From Scleroderma bovista (taxonomy: Eukaryota; Basidiomycota; Agaricomycetes; Boletales; Sclerodermataceae): a stretch of DNA of 64,000 nucleotides. Position numbers and translations under genes: made by a program. Of this stretch, positions 12,140 through 23,778 are shown piece after piece. The stretch is from contig JAYMGJ010000156.1 in NCBI GenBank assembly GCA_037178675.1, positions 1-64,000 on the forward strand, given 5' to 3'. Position 1 is the first letter of the stretch, and each line of letters starts with the position of its first letter. The notes below the pieces were generated by a model. It was not told the origin of the DNA. It saw nothing but the letters and a program-made list of their open reading frames with translations, and did no database searches.

Positions 12140-12690
12140 ATGCCTCTTGAGGAGGTTGAACTGTCATTCGACGCTGAATTGCTGAAGAATAGAACGAGTC
12201 GATTCATAGTTTTCTTCTCGTCGCGAGTCGACGGAAGGTTGTGGTGCCCTGTAGGTCGAAGATTGACACCCTACAGCTAATGGCCCAATTACAGTCTCCA
12301 TAGGATTGTGTCGCTGTGGAGGGATTGGTGGACAACACGTTTCGCTCAGAGCACAGTCTCCACGGGGTTCTTGTATACGTCGGTCAGAGAGCAGAGTGAG
12401 TTCACTGCCGCTTGAAATTGATGATAATCATGGACTCGAGCACTGACCAATGTGGTCAGATGGAAGTCGGAGAACTGCATTTTCCGTAGGAAGCCTTGGT
12501 GCATCATCACGATTCCGACTATAGTGAAGTTGGACAAGGTGAGATATCCCAGCACCTTCAGTTACATCTGGTGCGCTACTGATCGAGATTTGGGTTATCT
12601 CAGGATGGCAACGAAGTCGATCGCCTAGTGGAAAATGACCTGCAAGATCCAATCAAGTTCGCTTCTTTCATCCAGTCACCCGAGACTTGA
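12140..12690 (+). CDS. TXNDC17-like thioredoxin (DUF953)
   Basis: Four exons (12140-12250, 12304-12395, 12460-12538, 12604-12690) give 122 aa, the usual family length. TXNDC17/TRP14 proteins are cytosolic disulfide reductases with a WCPDC active site. That motif is at W35-C39, split by intron 1 between Pro and Asp. Other family marks are SSRVDGRLWCPDCVAVEG, a VYVGQRAEWK strand, an FRRKPWCIITIPTIVKL block with the cis-Pro (IP-T) and a C-terminal helix. The second Cys in PWC is not typical of the family. It converges with the MoaA-MoaC gene, 176 bp away. Confidence 0.9.
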
Positions 12691-12866
12691 TCATTACAAC
12701 TACTAGATTAGTTACTCGGGTGAGTATAGAGGGGTAAGTCACTTGTCGATTCTCTGGGTCCGTCGCTAACAACTCGAAATACAAAAGTGTAGAGTAGTGT
12801 GTTCGAATGTCTAGTGTGTTTTCGACGATCCTTATCGACGCCAGAAACTTCGCCCAGTCCGTGTGC

Positions 12867-15132
12867 TTATTTCTTTTCAGCTCGGATAAAGTCGCCACTC
12901 TTCCCGCCACTCTTGTGCGATACAACGATGTCACCTATCACCATTTCTTTTCCTGCAACGGCCTTTAGCATGTCCCAAACAGTGAGAAGCCCAACAGTCA
13001 CAGCTGTCAAGGCTTCCATCTCAACCCCAGTTTTGCCCTCACAAGAGACTGTGGCCGTGCATTGGATTCTGTACGGCGGACGATCGACAAGCTGTGGCAT
13101 TCCTTCCCGTAGTATTGGCCCTGGGGTAAGGGTGACCGATATATTGGATAACTTTAATGGATGGCAAAGAGGAATCAACTCTGCCGTTCGTTTGCATCCC
13201 ATGATAGCAGCAAGTTGTGCTACCGTGAGAGTATGACCCTTATTGCGAGACTTCTCCAACGCTATCTGAAGCGATGGCACCGTCTGTAGATCAGTATCTC
13301 CGGAAGTATCCATCCCAGAAACGAGCTCGTAGGCTATCTTCGGGATATATATAGAACCGGTTGCTGTGGCAGTTCGTTTTGTTGACTCCTTGGAACTCAC
13401 GTCCACCATCGATGGTCGACCAGTCGCATCCAAGTGAGTTAGTCGAGGCTCGCAAGGACTACAGTGGGAAATCCATCGACGCTGAACGTAAGTAGTCATG
13501 AGAATACGAGTTGTTGAGCCCGAGACAAGAGCTGCTGGACCTCGTGGATATAGGAAAGATTGCTTGAAGTTGGGAAACCGAACTCCTGGCAAACAAGCAA
13601 ATGTCAAATTGGTAAATAGTGCTCTGGATCCGGCACTGCTACTGTATATCCAAAGGAAGAGAGCCTAACCTCCAATAAGAATCATCGGTCGGTTTGACTC
13701 AGCATCGATGTTATCCATGCCGGCATGTCTCTCCTTCTTGCCCCAAACCGCAGACCTGATAACCCGCAGCAGTTCGTCATCGCTAACACCACGCCGCATC
13801 TCGTCACGAAGACTAATCTCCTTCCCATCAAACAAGCAAACCTATGATGTGGCCCCGTGAAGTGTTTGATTTTAAAAATAACAACAACCGAACCTTGATT
13901 TGGCCATCTGCTGTAACTCGCAGTCGATTACAAGTTGAACAGAAGTGGTCGGACATGCTGCTAATAAAACCAATACCGCCACTGTGTCCTGGAACTCTCC
14001 ACAGGCGAGCAGTCTCATTTGGTATAGCTTCCACCCGTTCAATGGTGGGGAATTGTTTCCTAATTACAGCAAGTAGTTCCTCTGAAGGCACCATCTTAGC
14101 CTTATCCCACTTGTTTCCTAGGAGGAACCGCAGGAAAGTAAGGAAACCCCGTGAATGAAGTGGAAGGACCTTACCTGTGAAAGGCATGAATTCTATGAAC
14201 CGTACCCAAAGTCTTTTATGCTTGGTTAGGTCTACAAAGTCAAGGACCTCAGTGTCGTTGAGGGCTTTTATTACAACGACGTTCAATTTGACTGATTGTA
14301 AGTCTGCGCAAGACAGAGCCACCTCTAGCGACTTCAAGACAGCATCGTGTCCCATCCGCCGGGCCATGATCTCGAATTTGAAGGGGTCGAGTGTGTCAAG
14401 ACTATTTTCTCCATGCTGTCAGAATTTTTCAAGGCGACAAGTCAAACACAAACCTCAAGTTGAGATGTGTCAGTCCTTTGTCTACAAGATCGGGTAAATG
14501 TCGATGCAAAGCAAGTCCGTTGCTTGTCATGCCGATAGATTCTAAGCCGAACGCACGTAAGTGGTCAAGTCGACCTAAGGCTGACGTCAGCCAGTTCCGT
14601 GATACATGAAATAGAGGGTGTTACTGATGAGGGTTCCTAATCCTTTTCTGACAGTTGGCTCTCCTCCGGTCAGACGTATTTTCCTCACACCACTTCTGAC
14701 AAACAAGGACGCAACCCGGATAACTTCGTCATCTGTCAAGATGTGTTCTTTGGGAGAAAGCTGGACGCCTTCGCTCGGCATGCAGTAGAAGCCTATATGA
14801 GCACATTGGTGAGAAGTGAGGAACAAGTCGTATATGCCGTACATCTTAGATTACAGCGTTCAGTGAGAGAAATGCGGAGGTAGTCATGTTTTCTTTTGAA
14901 GGAGTCCACGATGTCCGGGAAGAACGGTCCTTGCGAGTCTACTTGTACAATCCTGTCCTTGATTGGACATTGGAAATAATTACAGTTCAGAAAGATAAGT
15001 TCATACTTGAGCACGAGCTTGAATTTGTGCGGCAGTTTGTGATGAATAATGTCGCCAAGTGCGAATGCAGGTCGTTCGTCGTACAAGGGTGCGGCGTTGC
15101 AGCGGTGCTAGAGATGTTAGAAATGTGCTCAT
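12867..15132 (-). CDS. Fused MoaA-MoaC molybdenum cofactor enzyme (MOCS1/CnxABC type)
   Basis: Eight exons (15132-15007, 14957-14843, 14792-14625, 14580-14454, 14401-14175, 14117-13894, 13841-13670, 13585-12867) give 625 aa; human MOCS1AB is 636. It converts GTP to cyclic pyranopterin monophosphate. Residues 1-42 are Arg/Ser/Thr-rich with no acids, a likely mitochondrial presequence. The radical-SAM half has C77-x3-C81-x2-C84 (ERCNLRCFYC), the GGEPTVR loop, a second cluster C314-x2-C317-x13-C331, and the PMILIGG end at 381-387. The MoaC half (about 436-625) has [26 protein letters not shown] and [10 protein letters not shown]. Intron 7 (13669-13586, 84 nt) splits the Gly-Gly codons and, if kept, gives GG then TAG. 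It is divergent from PUP3. Confidence 0.94.
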
Positions 15133-15300
15133 GATGAACTGACGACATTCGAGAATTCGTTGATCTCGGCCGCCTATCTGAGCGCCCAGCGTGTGACTGT
15201 GACACGTTACGCGGTCGTGACACATGGAGGGACGCGTCATATTCCAAGTTATTACCCTTGCAACTTGCGCGAGCTCAGTCATTTCCAGCTTTGATACAAG
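15133..15300. promoter_or_regulatory. Shared divergent promoter, MoaA-MoaC gene / PUP3
   Basis: 168 bp separate the two outward start codons. No recognisable binding site was identified. Confidence 0.45.
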
Positions 15301-16120
15301 ATGGTAAGCACTTGAATCACTTCCCCCTTCTTGCTGATGGCTCGGTGTAGTCGATAATGGAACATAACGGTGGCTCCGTCATAGCCATGGTCGGGAAAGA
15401 TTGTGTTGCAATCGCCTCAGACTTACGGTTTGGGAACCAAGCTTTGGGCATTGCGTCGAACTTCCAGAGAGTACGCTTTTCATTGCCGTCGTTTGACTCT
15501 CCATTGATCAACCAGTAGGTCTTTCCTGTAACGGATAGAACTTACATTGGCCTGGCGGGCCTGGGTACTGATGTGACCACACTGTGAGCTGAAATACATC
15601 CCTCCAAGAACCATGACTGAACTGCTATCAGACGAGAACGCTTTCGTTTTCGTGTCAACATGTATACGATCAAGGAGGAAAGAGAAATCGCGCCCGAGAC
15701 GTTCGCCCACCTGGTTTCCTCGACCCTCTATGAACATCGATTCGGACCATATTTTGTCGAGCCTGTAATTGCTGGACTAACCAAGACACCCTCAGGTGGA
15801 ACCAAACCATTCATTGCTGCGGCAGACCTCATAGGCTGTCTCAACTTTGCAAAAGACTTTGTTGTTGCTGGGACGGCGAGCTCTAAGCTCTATGGGCTTG
15901 CTGAAGGGCTATGGGAACCAGACTTGGGTCCCGAAGATCTCTTTGAAACTATTTCGCAAACGCTCCTGAATGGTGTCGATAGGGATGCTTTCTCTGGATG
16001 GGGGGCAGTTGTTCATGTCATGTATGATCCTTCTTTCGTTCCATCTTATCTTGTCTGATTATCTTATACAGCACGAGAGATCGTGTTATAACGCGCACAT
16101 TGAAGGGCAGAATGGATTAA
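15301..16120 (+). CDS. PUP3: 20S proteasome subunit beta-3 (PSMB3)
   Basis: Five exons (15301-15303, 15351-15470, 15519-15583, 15632-16021, 16072-16120) give 208 aa; human PSMB3 is 205. It is a non-catalytic beta-ring subunit of the 20S core. The protein starts M-SIMEHNGGSVIAMVGKDC, matching the conserved MSIM.YNGG start of PSMB3; there is no propeptide threonine, as expected for beta-3. Other marks are DRTYIGLAGLGTDV, HRFGPYFVEPVIAGL, FETISQTLLN and the RTLKGRMD C-terminus. Exon 1 is only the ATG: the next base begins GTAAGC, and exon 2 starts TCG (Ser). The stop is 29 bp before the proposed start of the next gene, so transcripts probably overlap. Confidence 0.95.
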
Positions 16121-16149
16121 GTTTTTGATGTAGTTAGACAATATCTGCA

Positions 16150-18100
16150 ATGATTGCCATTTTTCCTGTACAGCCCTCCTACTTGTTGGTCCTTCTGCAT
16201 TCAATCGAAGCAATCTCCAATATTTGCGGACAATGTCGCTGCAACATTGAATTTGGGTTGGGTTTCCACTTTCCACCGATTGATCAAGGGCTCCAAGCCC
16301 GAGTTCAAAGTGGTTGTAACATTGACCCTTCTCGTTTCTGCTCTCTTCGTTCAATCTACACTGAATACTAATCACTTGAGCAGCCCAACGTCGTGGTCAG
16401 CCCTAGAGGATCCAACTTACCCTTCACGCGTTTTGTACGGCGGTGACGCAGTCAACATCAGTCACGTCCCTTTGGACTTGAACCATCCCATCACAGTTCC
16501 ACGCCGCCCAGGAGTCACTGCAGTTGTGTTGAACTGGTCTCGCTTGGATAATGTTATCCGCATTGCACCTCTGCTTTGCGGAGAATTATTGCAGGACACT
16601 GTCGCCGAAGTGTTTATCTGGAACAACAGCCCCCAGAAGCTCTGTTACAAGGTTGGTTCTTGCGGTAACCGGTAACGTCAACCAACTTTCGCTCCAATAC
16701 AGACATTTTCTAGCACAGGATGCCCGAAAGCGAAACTCAGGCTTTATAATTCCCCACGAAATCTCTATTTTTATGCTCGGTTTCTAGCATGTGCGCAAGC
16801 TAGAACTCCGTTTTGTTTCTTCCAGGTTAGCATTGAATATTGATCACCATCCTTTACTGTACTAATTTTCTTCGAGGACGACGATTACCTTGTTTTGCCA
16901 CAGATCATACGAACTCTTGGAAACAGGATTGAAGAATCGCCGCAGACTGTGTTCCACCTACTTCCCGCACTTGAACATCTGTCCAGTCGTTTGCGTACGG
17001 TCACAACACCCTCTGGCGTCCATACTGGTTTCGCATGGCTGGGGTATGGTACCATGCTGTCGCAAACAAAGGTCCTTGACTTTGTCTCCCTTCTTCGGTT
17101 CCTCGATTTGCCTCAGGATGAACTTCAAATGGCCGATAACTACTTCACTATACTGGGCAATCAAGTACCGGAGATATGGTTTGACCATGGAATCGAACTT
17201 GGAGGCGGTGTACCGTTCACTGTGGGTCAACAAGGTCATGAGCACAACCAGCGACACATCGTAAGTACATATATACTGAACCCCAGACCAGGATATTGTG
17301 ACTACACGACCTTCCAGAAACGGGCTTGTACATACCTTGATCGACTTGTGTCGATTATGCATGTCAATTCGCAATTGATGGAAGCACACCCCTTTGTGAG
17401 GGAAACCACGAATATCGCACAGTGGTATATCAATCGAACCCCCTGTCTTACTTCTTTGTGCTTACTGGAAACTAATGTCCATTTGCTTGATGACCAACCT
17501 CATAGAGGTCATGTCGCCGCCGACTTGGTTACCAGGGAGGAGGAATATTCCCGGGTGATGGATCCAAGCACAGTATTTAACTATTCATACTACTCCTTGT
17601 CTAGGGCTGTGGATGGCATTCCTGCTACTGAGTTCCGTGGTCTTTTTCGTAAGTTCAACATCACCCATGTCTGAGACCGTCAACCGAATTCCTTCTCAAT
17701 TAACCGCAGCGGCTAGGCGTGGAGAATACATTATGCTCGATGTATTATCAGCCATATTCCCCCAGGATGCTGAGATCGAATTAGTCTTTCTCATTCCCCG
17801 GACCAGCGAACAAATACTCCGTAAATCTGTCTTTCAATCCTCAGTCGATGGAGAGTACTGGGTACGTCGGTCACTGGAGTATGTATTTCATACTTAGCAA
17901 TGGTAATTCTGCAGCTTCTATCGCCATTCCCGCTGACTTGCAGGAGTACATCAGTATGCTCGGATGATCAGCCAAAATGTCTTGTCGAATGCAATGTACG
18001 AATGGCGGAGCGGAGTGCCCGCTTCTTCAAGGCGACCCTTGACTATGACGTATCTGTTGTATGGGCCATCTCCGAGGTGTGGATGAGAATATCAGGCTGA
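16150..18100 (+). CDS. Glycosyltransferase-like type II membrane protein (basidiomycete family)
   Basis: Well-supported exons: ..-16651, 16703-16825, 16877-17260, 17318-17648, 17710-17861, 17915-18100. The first exon is uncertain: the open frame has no ATG before the membrane helix, so I propose ATG 16150-16167 joined to about 16289, giving 518 aa. A single N-terminal hydrophobic helix (FKVVVTLTLLVSALFV) suggests a Golgi type II protein. The lumenal part has a nucleotide-sugar-like strand (VTAVVLNWSRLDNV), IWNNSP, GCPKAKLRLYNSP, FLACAQARTPFCFFQDDDYLV with a DDD metal motif, FAWLGYGTM and MADNYFTILGNQVPEIWFD. This pattern resembles GT-A transferases such as the EXT/GT64 kind, but I cannot assign a family number. 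It recalls a family of uncharacterised Agaricomycete proteins; that link is from memory. Confidence 0.72.
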
Positions 18101-18309
18101 AGTTACGTAGCCGTGACGAGAATGCTTCCTACTCTTACTACTATGCAATAGAATGGAAATACATTGGTTGACTACGTCTACTAATAGCGATGTATACTTA
18201 CATAATGACTTCTCTATTTAAGGAAAGGTCCAACGTTCCTCCCATTATCGCTCTTTCTGCGCTCCGCCAACGGCATACAGATTCACATCCACATTACCAG
18301 CAACAACAA

Positions 18310-19531
18310 ATGTTGCGACACGCTTCGAAATCTCCGAGTTTTACAGCTGTCCTCAAGGGATCCAGAAGGGGCATCTCGGTTCAGGTAGTAGACATATTCC
18401 CTCGTGGCCAGTGTCCTGATCACTTTCAAGCCAGTCTTTGCTGCATGGTTCACCCGAGGCGAAGAAAGCAGGCGATATAGAGATTCTACAGCATTCGAGA
18501 CTCGTTGCGAGGGGGAAGTATGTGCATGGATTTGAAGGTCGAATGCATCAGCCACCAGTCGCCACCCATATTAACCTTGACCTCGTCCACAGTGCACCGC
18601 GTGAAGCCTGATTCCATCGATGACTATAAGGCAGCGGCGTGTGTAATCTGCAAATATTTGGGTGCTAGTGTTGACTGGGTTTGCCTTCAGTGAGAAGTAT
18701 TATGCTGGTATTAAGGATGACACACGACTACATGTCAAGCTCACCGGCAGCTGGGAGACATTAGTTGGTGAACAGGATGTCTTTGGTGATCAACATTGCC
18801 TACTTTTGATACAGTTTCTCATATTTCCTCCACAGTTCACATCCTGGAATATGAGAATTACGCTGGCTATGACAAGACAGTGAATCTTATCAGAAATTCG
18901 GAGGTCATCTCCTTGACATTCGTCCATACACCTAGTCACTCACACCACCTATAGCACGCCGAGTCTTACCGAGCGCTTCTTCCACACGTAAATTCACGGT
19001 CTACACAGCTCGCACAGGAATTTGCCTTCTTACCTACTGCCCCACCTCATGCTCAAGGTGGTATATTCGAGCTCCGTACCTATCAGCTGAAACCAGGAAC
19101 TCTCCTGGAGTGGGAAAATGCTTGGTGCGTGCCGGTATGTCTATGACCTTTGATCGAGTTTGTAATGCTTTCGTGTCTTAGGCGTAAAGGCATTGAAGCC
19201 CGACGCAAATTTGTGTCACCTGTGGGGGCCTGGTTTTCGCAGATTGGAAGGCTTCACGAAGTCCATCACTTGTGGCAATACCCGTAAGGCATACAATTGG
19301 GAAGCTCCTTCCATGACTAATTGTTCGTCGACCCCGCAGGAGTCTCGATGCCAGGAAAGAAACGAGGGAAAGGGCATGGCAGATTGATGGATGGGCAGAA
19401 ACGGTGTCCAAGGTAGTGTATAGGTGGGCTGACACATTTCTTGGCTAAAACTCTTCTTCCAGACTGCACAGCTTGCAAAAGTGATGGATTCCTTTATACT
19501 GATTCCCCTTTCATACAGTCCCCTCAAATGA
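18310..19531 (+). CDS. NIPSNAP family protein
   Basis: Nine exons (18310-18384, 18435-18537, 18593-18638, 18691-18785, 18836-18903, 18955-19124, 19182-19283, 19340-19412, 19463-19531) give 266 aa. NIPSNAPs are mitochondrial proteins with two ferredoxin-like dimeric alpha-beta barrel units; proposed roles include mitophagy tagging, but the fungal role is unsettled. The N-terminus (MLRHASKSPSFTAVLKGSRRG) is basic and Ser-rich, like a mitochondrial presequence. Family blocks follow: SLLHGSPEAKKAGDIEI, KYVHGFEVHRVKPDSIDDYK, HVKLTGSWETLVGEQD, HILEYENYAGYDKT, and in the second unit FELRTYQLKPGTLLEWENAW and GRLHEVHHLWQY. It ends in PLSYSPLK. Confidence 0.93.
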
Positions 19532-19862
19532 AGACTGGTGCTTCTTGCTGTCACCAGGTCTATGCGCTACCTTTCTCGGTGACGTGGAGCTAGTACGTTC
19601 CTTCCATCCAGACTTACATCAGTCCGGAGATGTAAAGCCGTTCTCCTTGCCCAGCATTAGTCTGTTGTTTAGCATATAGTATTTAACATAGGTCCACCCA
19701 TGCACCGGCGCCGCCGCTGAGAGGACAACGCATGGTTGATGTTGAAATTGGAAGAGCGAGCACACGTTACAGACTGTGACTTGCGTGTGAAGGTTGCACT
19801 CCAATGGGGGCAAAGAATCCAGTAGATAAACACTCAGAACTCAGAACTAGTACACCTCCGCC
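19532..19862. other. Intergenic, NIPSNAP gene to Zn2Cys6 gene
   Basis: About 330 bp with no recognisable coding segment. It should contain the NIPSNAP 3' UTR and the promoter of the transcription factor gene. Confidence 0.5.
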
Positions 19863-22800
19863 ATGTCAACAGTTCGATGGAATGACTCAGAGCCCTCAGA
19901 GGAGGACGTGAACCAAGAGTGTTCTTCTCGGAAGCGGAGCAGTAGGGGTACTACTCAGTCTTTGCAGTTTCGTATCGAGTGCTGAGTTCTTTGCCCCATT
20001 AGCCTGTGATCAATGTAGGAAGACTAAGAGCAAGTGCGAGCCTTCTCCTGTATCAAGGTCCTGTAGGAGCTGTGCGGCCAGTGGTAACAGTGCGTCGAGC
20101 CTCTGAACGTCATCCTGTTAGCGGAGTTGTCTAATGCTCGTATCTAATAGCATGCACATTCCTCGGTAAGCTACCTCCTCGAGGTGCACCGCGTCTGACC
20201 ATAACATTGAATAGGACCAAGTTATAAACGGGGTCCTCCAAAGGGCTACATTCAGGCAATAGAACAACGATGGCACCAAGTTGAGGCTCTTTTAGGAGCA
20301 GTCATTGCATCCCCCGATTCCCGCGTGCAAGAGCTATTAACAGTGATACGGGAAGACGACTTCGCACGGGAAATTTTGGACAGGGTGGATACCGGCCCAT
20401 TTGTATGCTTTTTCTCTTGAAGTTGTGGTAGCAAGTCTTACTCTTGCTTGGGCGACAGGGACCTTCAGGGCGCCTCACACAAGCCACCGGGGCCACAAAA
20501 GAAGATTTTGTTGCGTGCATTTTTCGGAGCAATGAGGGTTCTGCTCGTGATACGTCGCGAATTAGACGCCAGTCTCGCATATCCAGAGAAATTGTGTCGT
20601 CATCATCAGGTAAGCCGTGGGGACTTTGGGATCTAACGCAGCTTGTGATACATTTTACCCACCAGCTAACTCATTATCGACAACGCCTACAACAGAATGG
20701 CAGGACCGGTTGACTGCCCGCTTGTCCAAGTCAACCCATGATCAGGAAAAGTCTGGACTTCCTCGTTCTTCTAATGGGGGTCACGTCGCCCAACGTCGCA
20801 GAACGGAAGAATCCACCACCATCCCAAACCCAGAACAGCTCAATTGGAACGAAATGTACACCATGGAAGAATTCACAGGTAGTAGTTCTATTAGTGATGT
20901 CACCGTTTCCTAAGACATGGGCATGGTAGATTCAGATGACTTGGACGAGTCTCGTGCAATCACCGCATTCGGCCAGTTGTCTTTGGACGAAAATCAGGAA
21001 GTAATCCTGCTGAATCTCGGTACACCTATCAGGCGCTCAACGTTTCCAGGTGCGATATCATGGGAAGGCAAGTGGGCTTCATCTCCTGTCGAGAAGTGAT
21101 CGACTGGATAAACGTAATGAAGGAGGCGTCTGGTTGTGGTCCATCCTTTCACCTAGCGTTTGACACATTAACATTTGGACAGGAGACTCCCCATGGCCCG
21201 GTTTTGGCCGTCTACTAAAGCTAACATGTCCCACCTTACTACAGAGAACAGAGTTAAGATCAACCTTCCCCCCCCTGTAGTCCAAGATCATCTGGTCGAT
21301 TTGTACTTTTCGTACGCCCACCCGATGTTTCCCGTTATTCACAAGGATCTATTTTTGAGAGAATGGAGTGAACGGTGAGCCCTTCTTGATGCGTATGATT
21401 TCTTTTGACTGTGGGCATAATTAGGAAACAGAGGTGGGATTTGTAGTGTTCCTTCCGACGTGTTCCTTGTTCATGGTGATTGTAGGAGCAATCCAGCCAC
21501 ACCAGAAGCTAGCCGAACTTCGTCTTCGCCACAGCTTGAACCCTCCCAAACTATTACCCACCTACTCCTTCTATCCATGTTCGCCGTTGCAACCCGTCAC
21601 CATGCCAAACGTAATCCAGGGTCGACTGATAAATTATGGGAGAATACTGCATGTGAATATTTTATGGAGGCGAAGAATATTCTAGGTTCGGTTGTGCGCC
21701 TATCTAATGGTCCCCAACTGAATGCTGCCTCAGCTCAAGCGTATCAAAGCTGTCGAGTGTCGACCTGCCAAGCACTGCTCCTTCTCGGACATCGCGAGTT
21801 TGGCATTGGTAGGGTTCACGCTGCTTTGCAAAATGTTACTCATTGAATTTCCAGGCTCCATGGAACAAGGCTGGCTTTACATTGGTAATTAATTTCAATC
21901 TGTGTATGTATATTCCATTGTTGAGTGATGTATGTTTTTAGGGATGGCCATCAGGATGGTTGGCATTCAATCTTCTGCCACTGTTACCACCTAAGATATC
22001 ATTTTAGGCGCTAGACCTCGGTCTTAACCGTTCAGCAGATAATTGGCAATGCGATGGGAAAAGGATGTTTTCTGCTGAAGAAAGCCAAGTCAGAAAACAG
22101 ATCTGGTGGGCGTGCTGCATAGCAGACAAGTAGGCGTTTGTTTTTATGTGAGAAATATGCCTCGTTGATATCTATTACTTCCAGATATACTTCTATCTAT
22201 ATGGGTCAGTGGAAGCTCATTGACTCCTTACCAACCCTGACTTTGTATTCAGGACGGCCTGTGTGTATTAATGAAAGCGATTTTGATACGCTCTTGCCCG
22301 ATGCGGAAGAAGTCGGTTATGTCTTTTATTTGTGTACAAAAGATTTACCATCCGGCAGTATGGAGATGAAGGCGATGTCGATATGGTCACTCAGCAACGC
22401 TTGTCAGCTATACTGGTCATGAAATGTTTTCGAGCTGCTGCTTCCCTCTGTTCGTGTTACTTCTTCTACACAACATTAGCAAATCCTTGTCTGACCGTGT
22501 TACAGCTGTTATCATAGGGGCCATTTCTTCTCTAATTTATCCGGTGAAGGCCACCAGACGTGGTTCGAAACGCGCAATTCTTACCGAGTTAGACGCTCGG
22601 CTAGATCAGTGGTATCACCAACTCCCCGCGGACCTCACATATGATCCGGCCAGCAAACGAGCTGTTCCCCCGCCCCCCGTCTTGTTTATCCACATCAAAT
22701 ATTGGTTTACCGTCTTATTACTGCATAGAGCTTTGTGAGTCAATTCCATGTAATATCCCATTAAGTTACTAATGGATATTATCTGGTAGCATTCCGAATT

Positions 22801-23778
22801 GGAAGGGGTGCGTCTATGAACGACTTTGCAATGAAAGTAACTAATATTATCACAGATCGGAACTCCATTTATACAAGCCAGGTACCACTGACACTACATC
22901 ATCGAAGGCCCTTGATGTGTGTCAGAAAGCTGCTACATATATTAGTGCCATTGGTAACGGTTCGTCTTATTGATTTGTCACGGTTTGCTTAACAAGACTC
23001 AGTGACGACGTATCATGAGAATTTTGATATTAAGCACACTACTCCGTTTCTTTCTTCCTATATTCTTTGTGCAGGGTGAGCTGATAAACATTGGCAGTTC
23101 TTACCATATATTGACTTCTAAAATAGCATCATGCATATCGTCACATGTGGGTTTCTGGACCTAAAAAATCTGTCCTGATATGTTGAATAAACACACAGTG
23201 ACATTATCCCCATCAAACGTCCAAGCATACGTTGGGCTCCGACAGTTACTGGCAGGACTGCGAGAAATGCAGGTAGGTTTGTTTCCTTGGTTCTTTGACC
23301 TGAATGACAGCCAAATCAGGGGACGTGGCCGAACGCTGGGAGGACATGGGATTTGCTGAATGGAGCTAAAGTGCAGGTCGACACTAACTTGCCACAGCTT
23401 GAACAAAGTATCGATCGGCAAAAGCGTGGAGCAGATGTTGCATTTGGGCGAGCAACAAGTCCCGACTTGCTCCAGTATAGTGATGCCCCAATCTTTGAAC
23501 CCATGACCCAAACAGGAGGGATACAAGATATCAGTACTCGCATGATGGCCCAAATGCTTGAGTTGGATATCCCAAGCATCGATCCGTCGACATCATATTA
23601 CCCCGGGTACGAATGGTGGCCACGTGCGTCGACGACTTATCTGCAGCCATACTTGCAGCCTCCAGTTGTAGGCCAAACGTCTTTCTCGAATGTGGGCTAT
23701 CCGGTTAGCGAAGCGAATCAGAATTGGGCTCCCATACCCAGTTATCATTACGATTTTGAGAGTTCATTCAGCGGTTGA
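19863..23778 (+). CDS. Zn2Cys6 transcription factor with fungal-specific TF domain
   Basis: A heavily split gene of about 18-20 exons. The first ones are 19863-19941, 20003-20089, 20151-20165 and then from 20215; the last begins near 23320. I did not add up every exon. The N-terminus has a binuclear zinc cluster from C28 (TCDQCRKTKSKCEPSPVSRSCRSC), completed by ASGNTCTFLG across introns 2 and 3. The linker KRGPPKGYIQAIEQRWHQVEALLGAVI is the kind seen in XlnR-like regulators. The middle region holds the fungal TF domain: HPMFPVIHKDLFL, LLLLSMFAVATRH, GMAIRMALDLGLNRSADNW and RKQIWWACCIADKYTSIYMGRP. The tail is Gln/Pro/Tyr-rich, a possible activation region. DNA-binding activity is likely; target genes cannot be inferred, since its neighbours form no pathway. 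Confidence 0.87.

Noticed and set aside
12139..15132. A molybdenum cofactor or nitrate-assimilation gene cluster
   Set aside because: No nitrate reductase, transporter or other cofactor gene lies next to the MoaA-MoaC fusion; its neighbours are a thioredoxin and a proteasome subunit.
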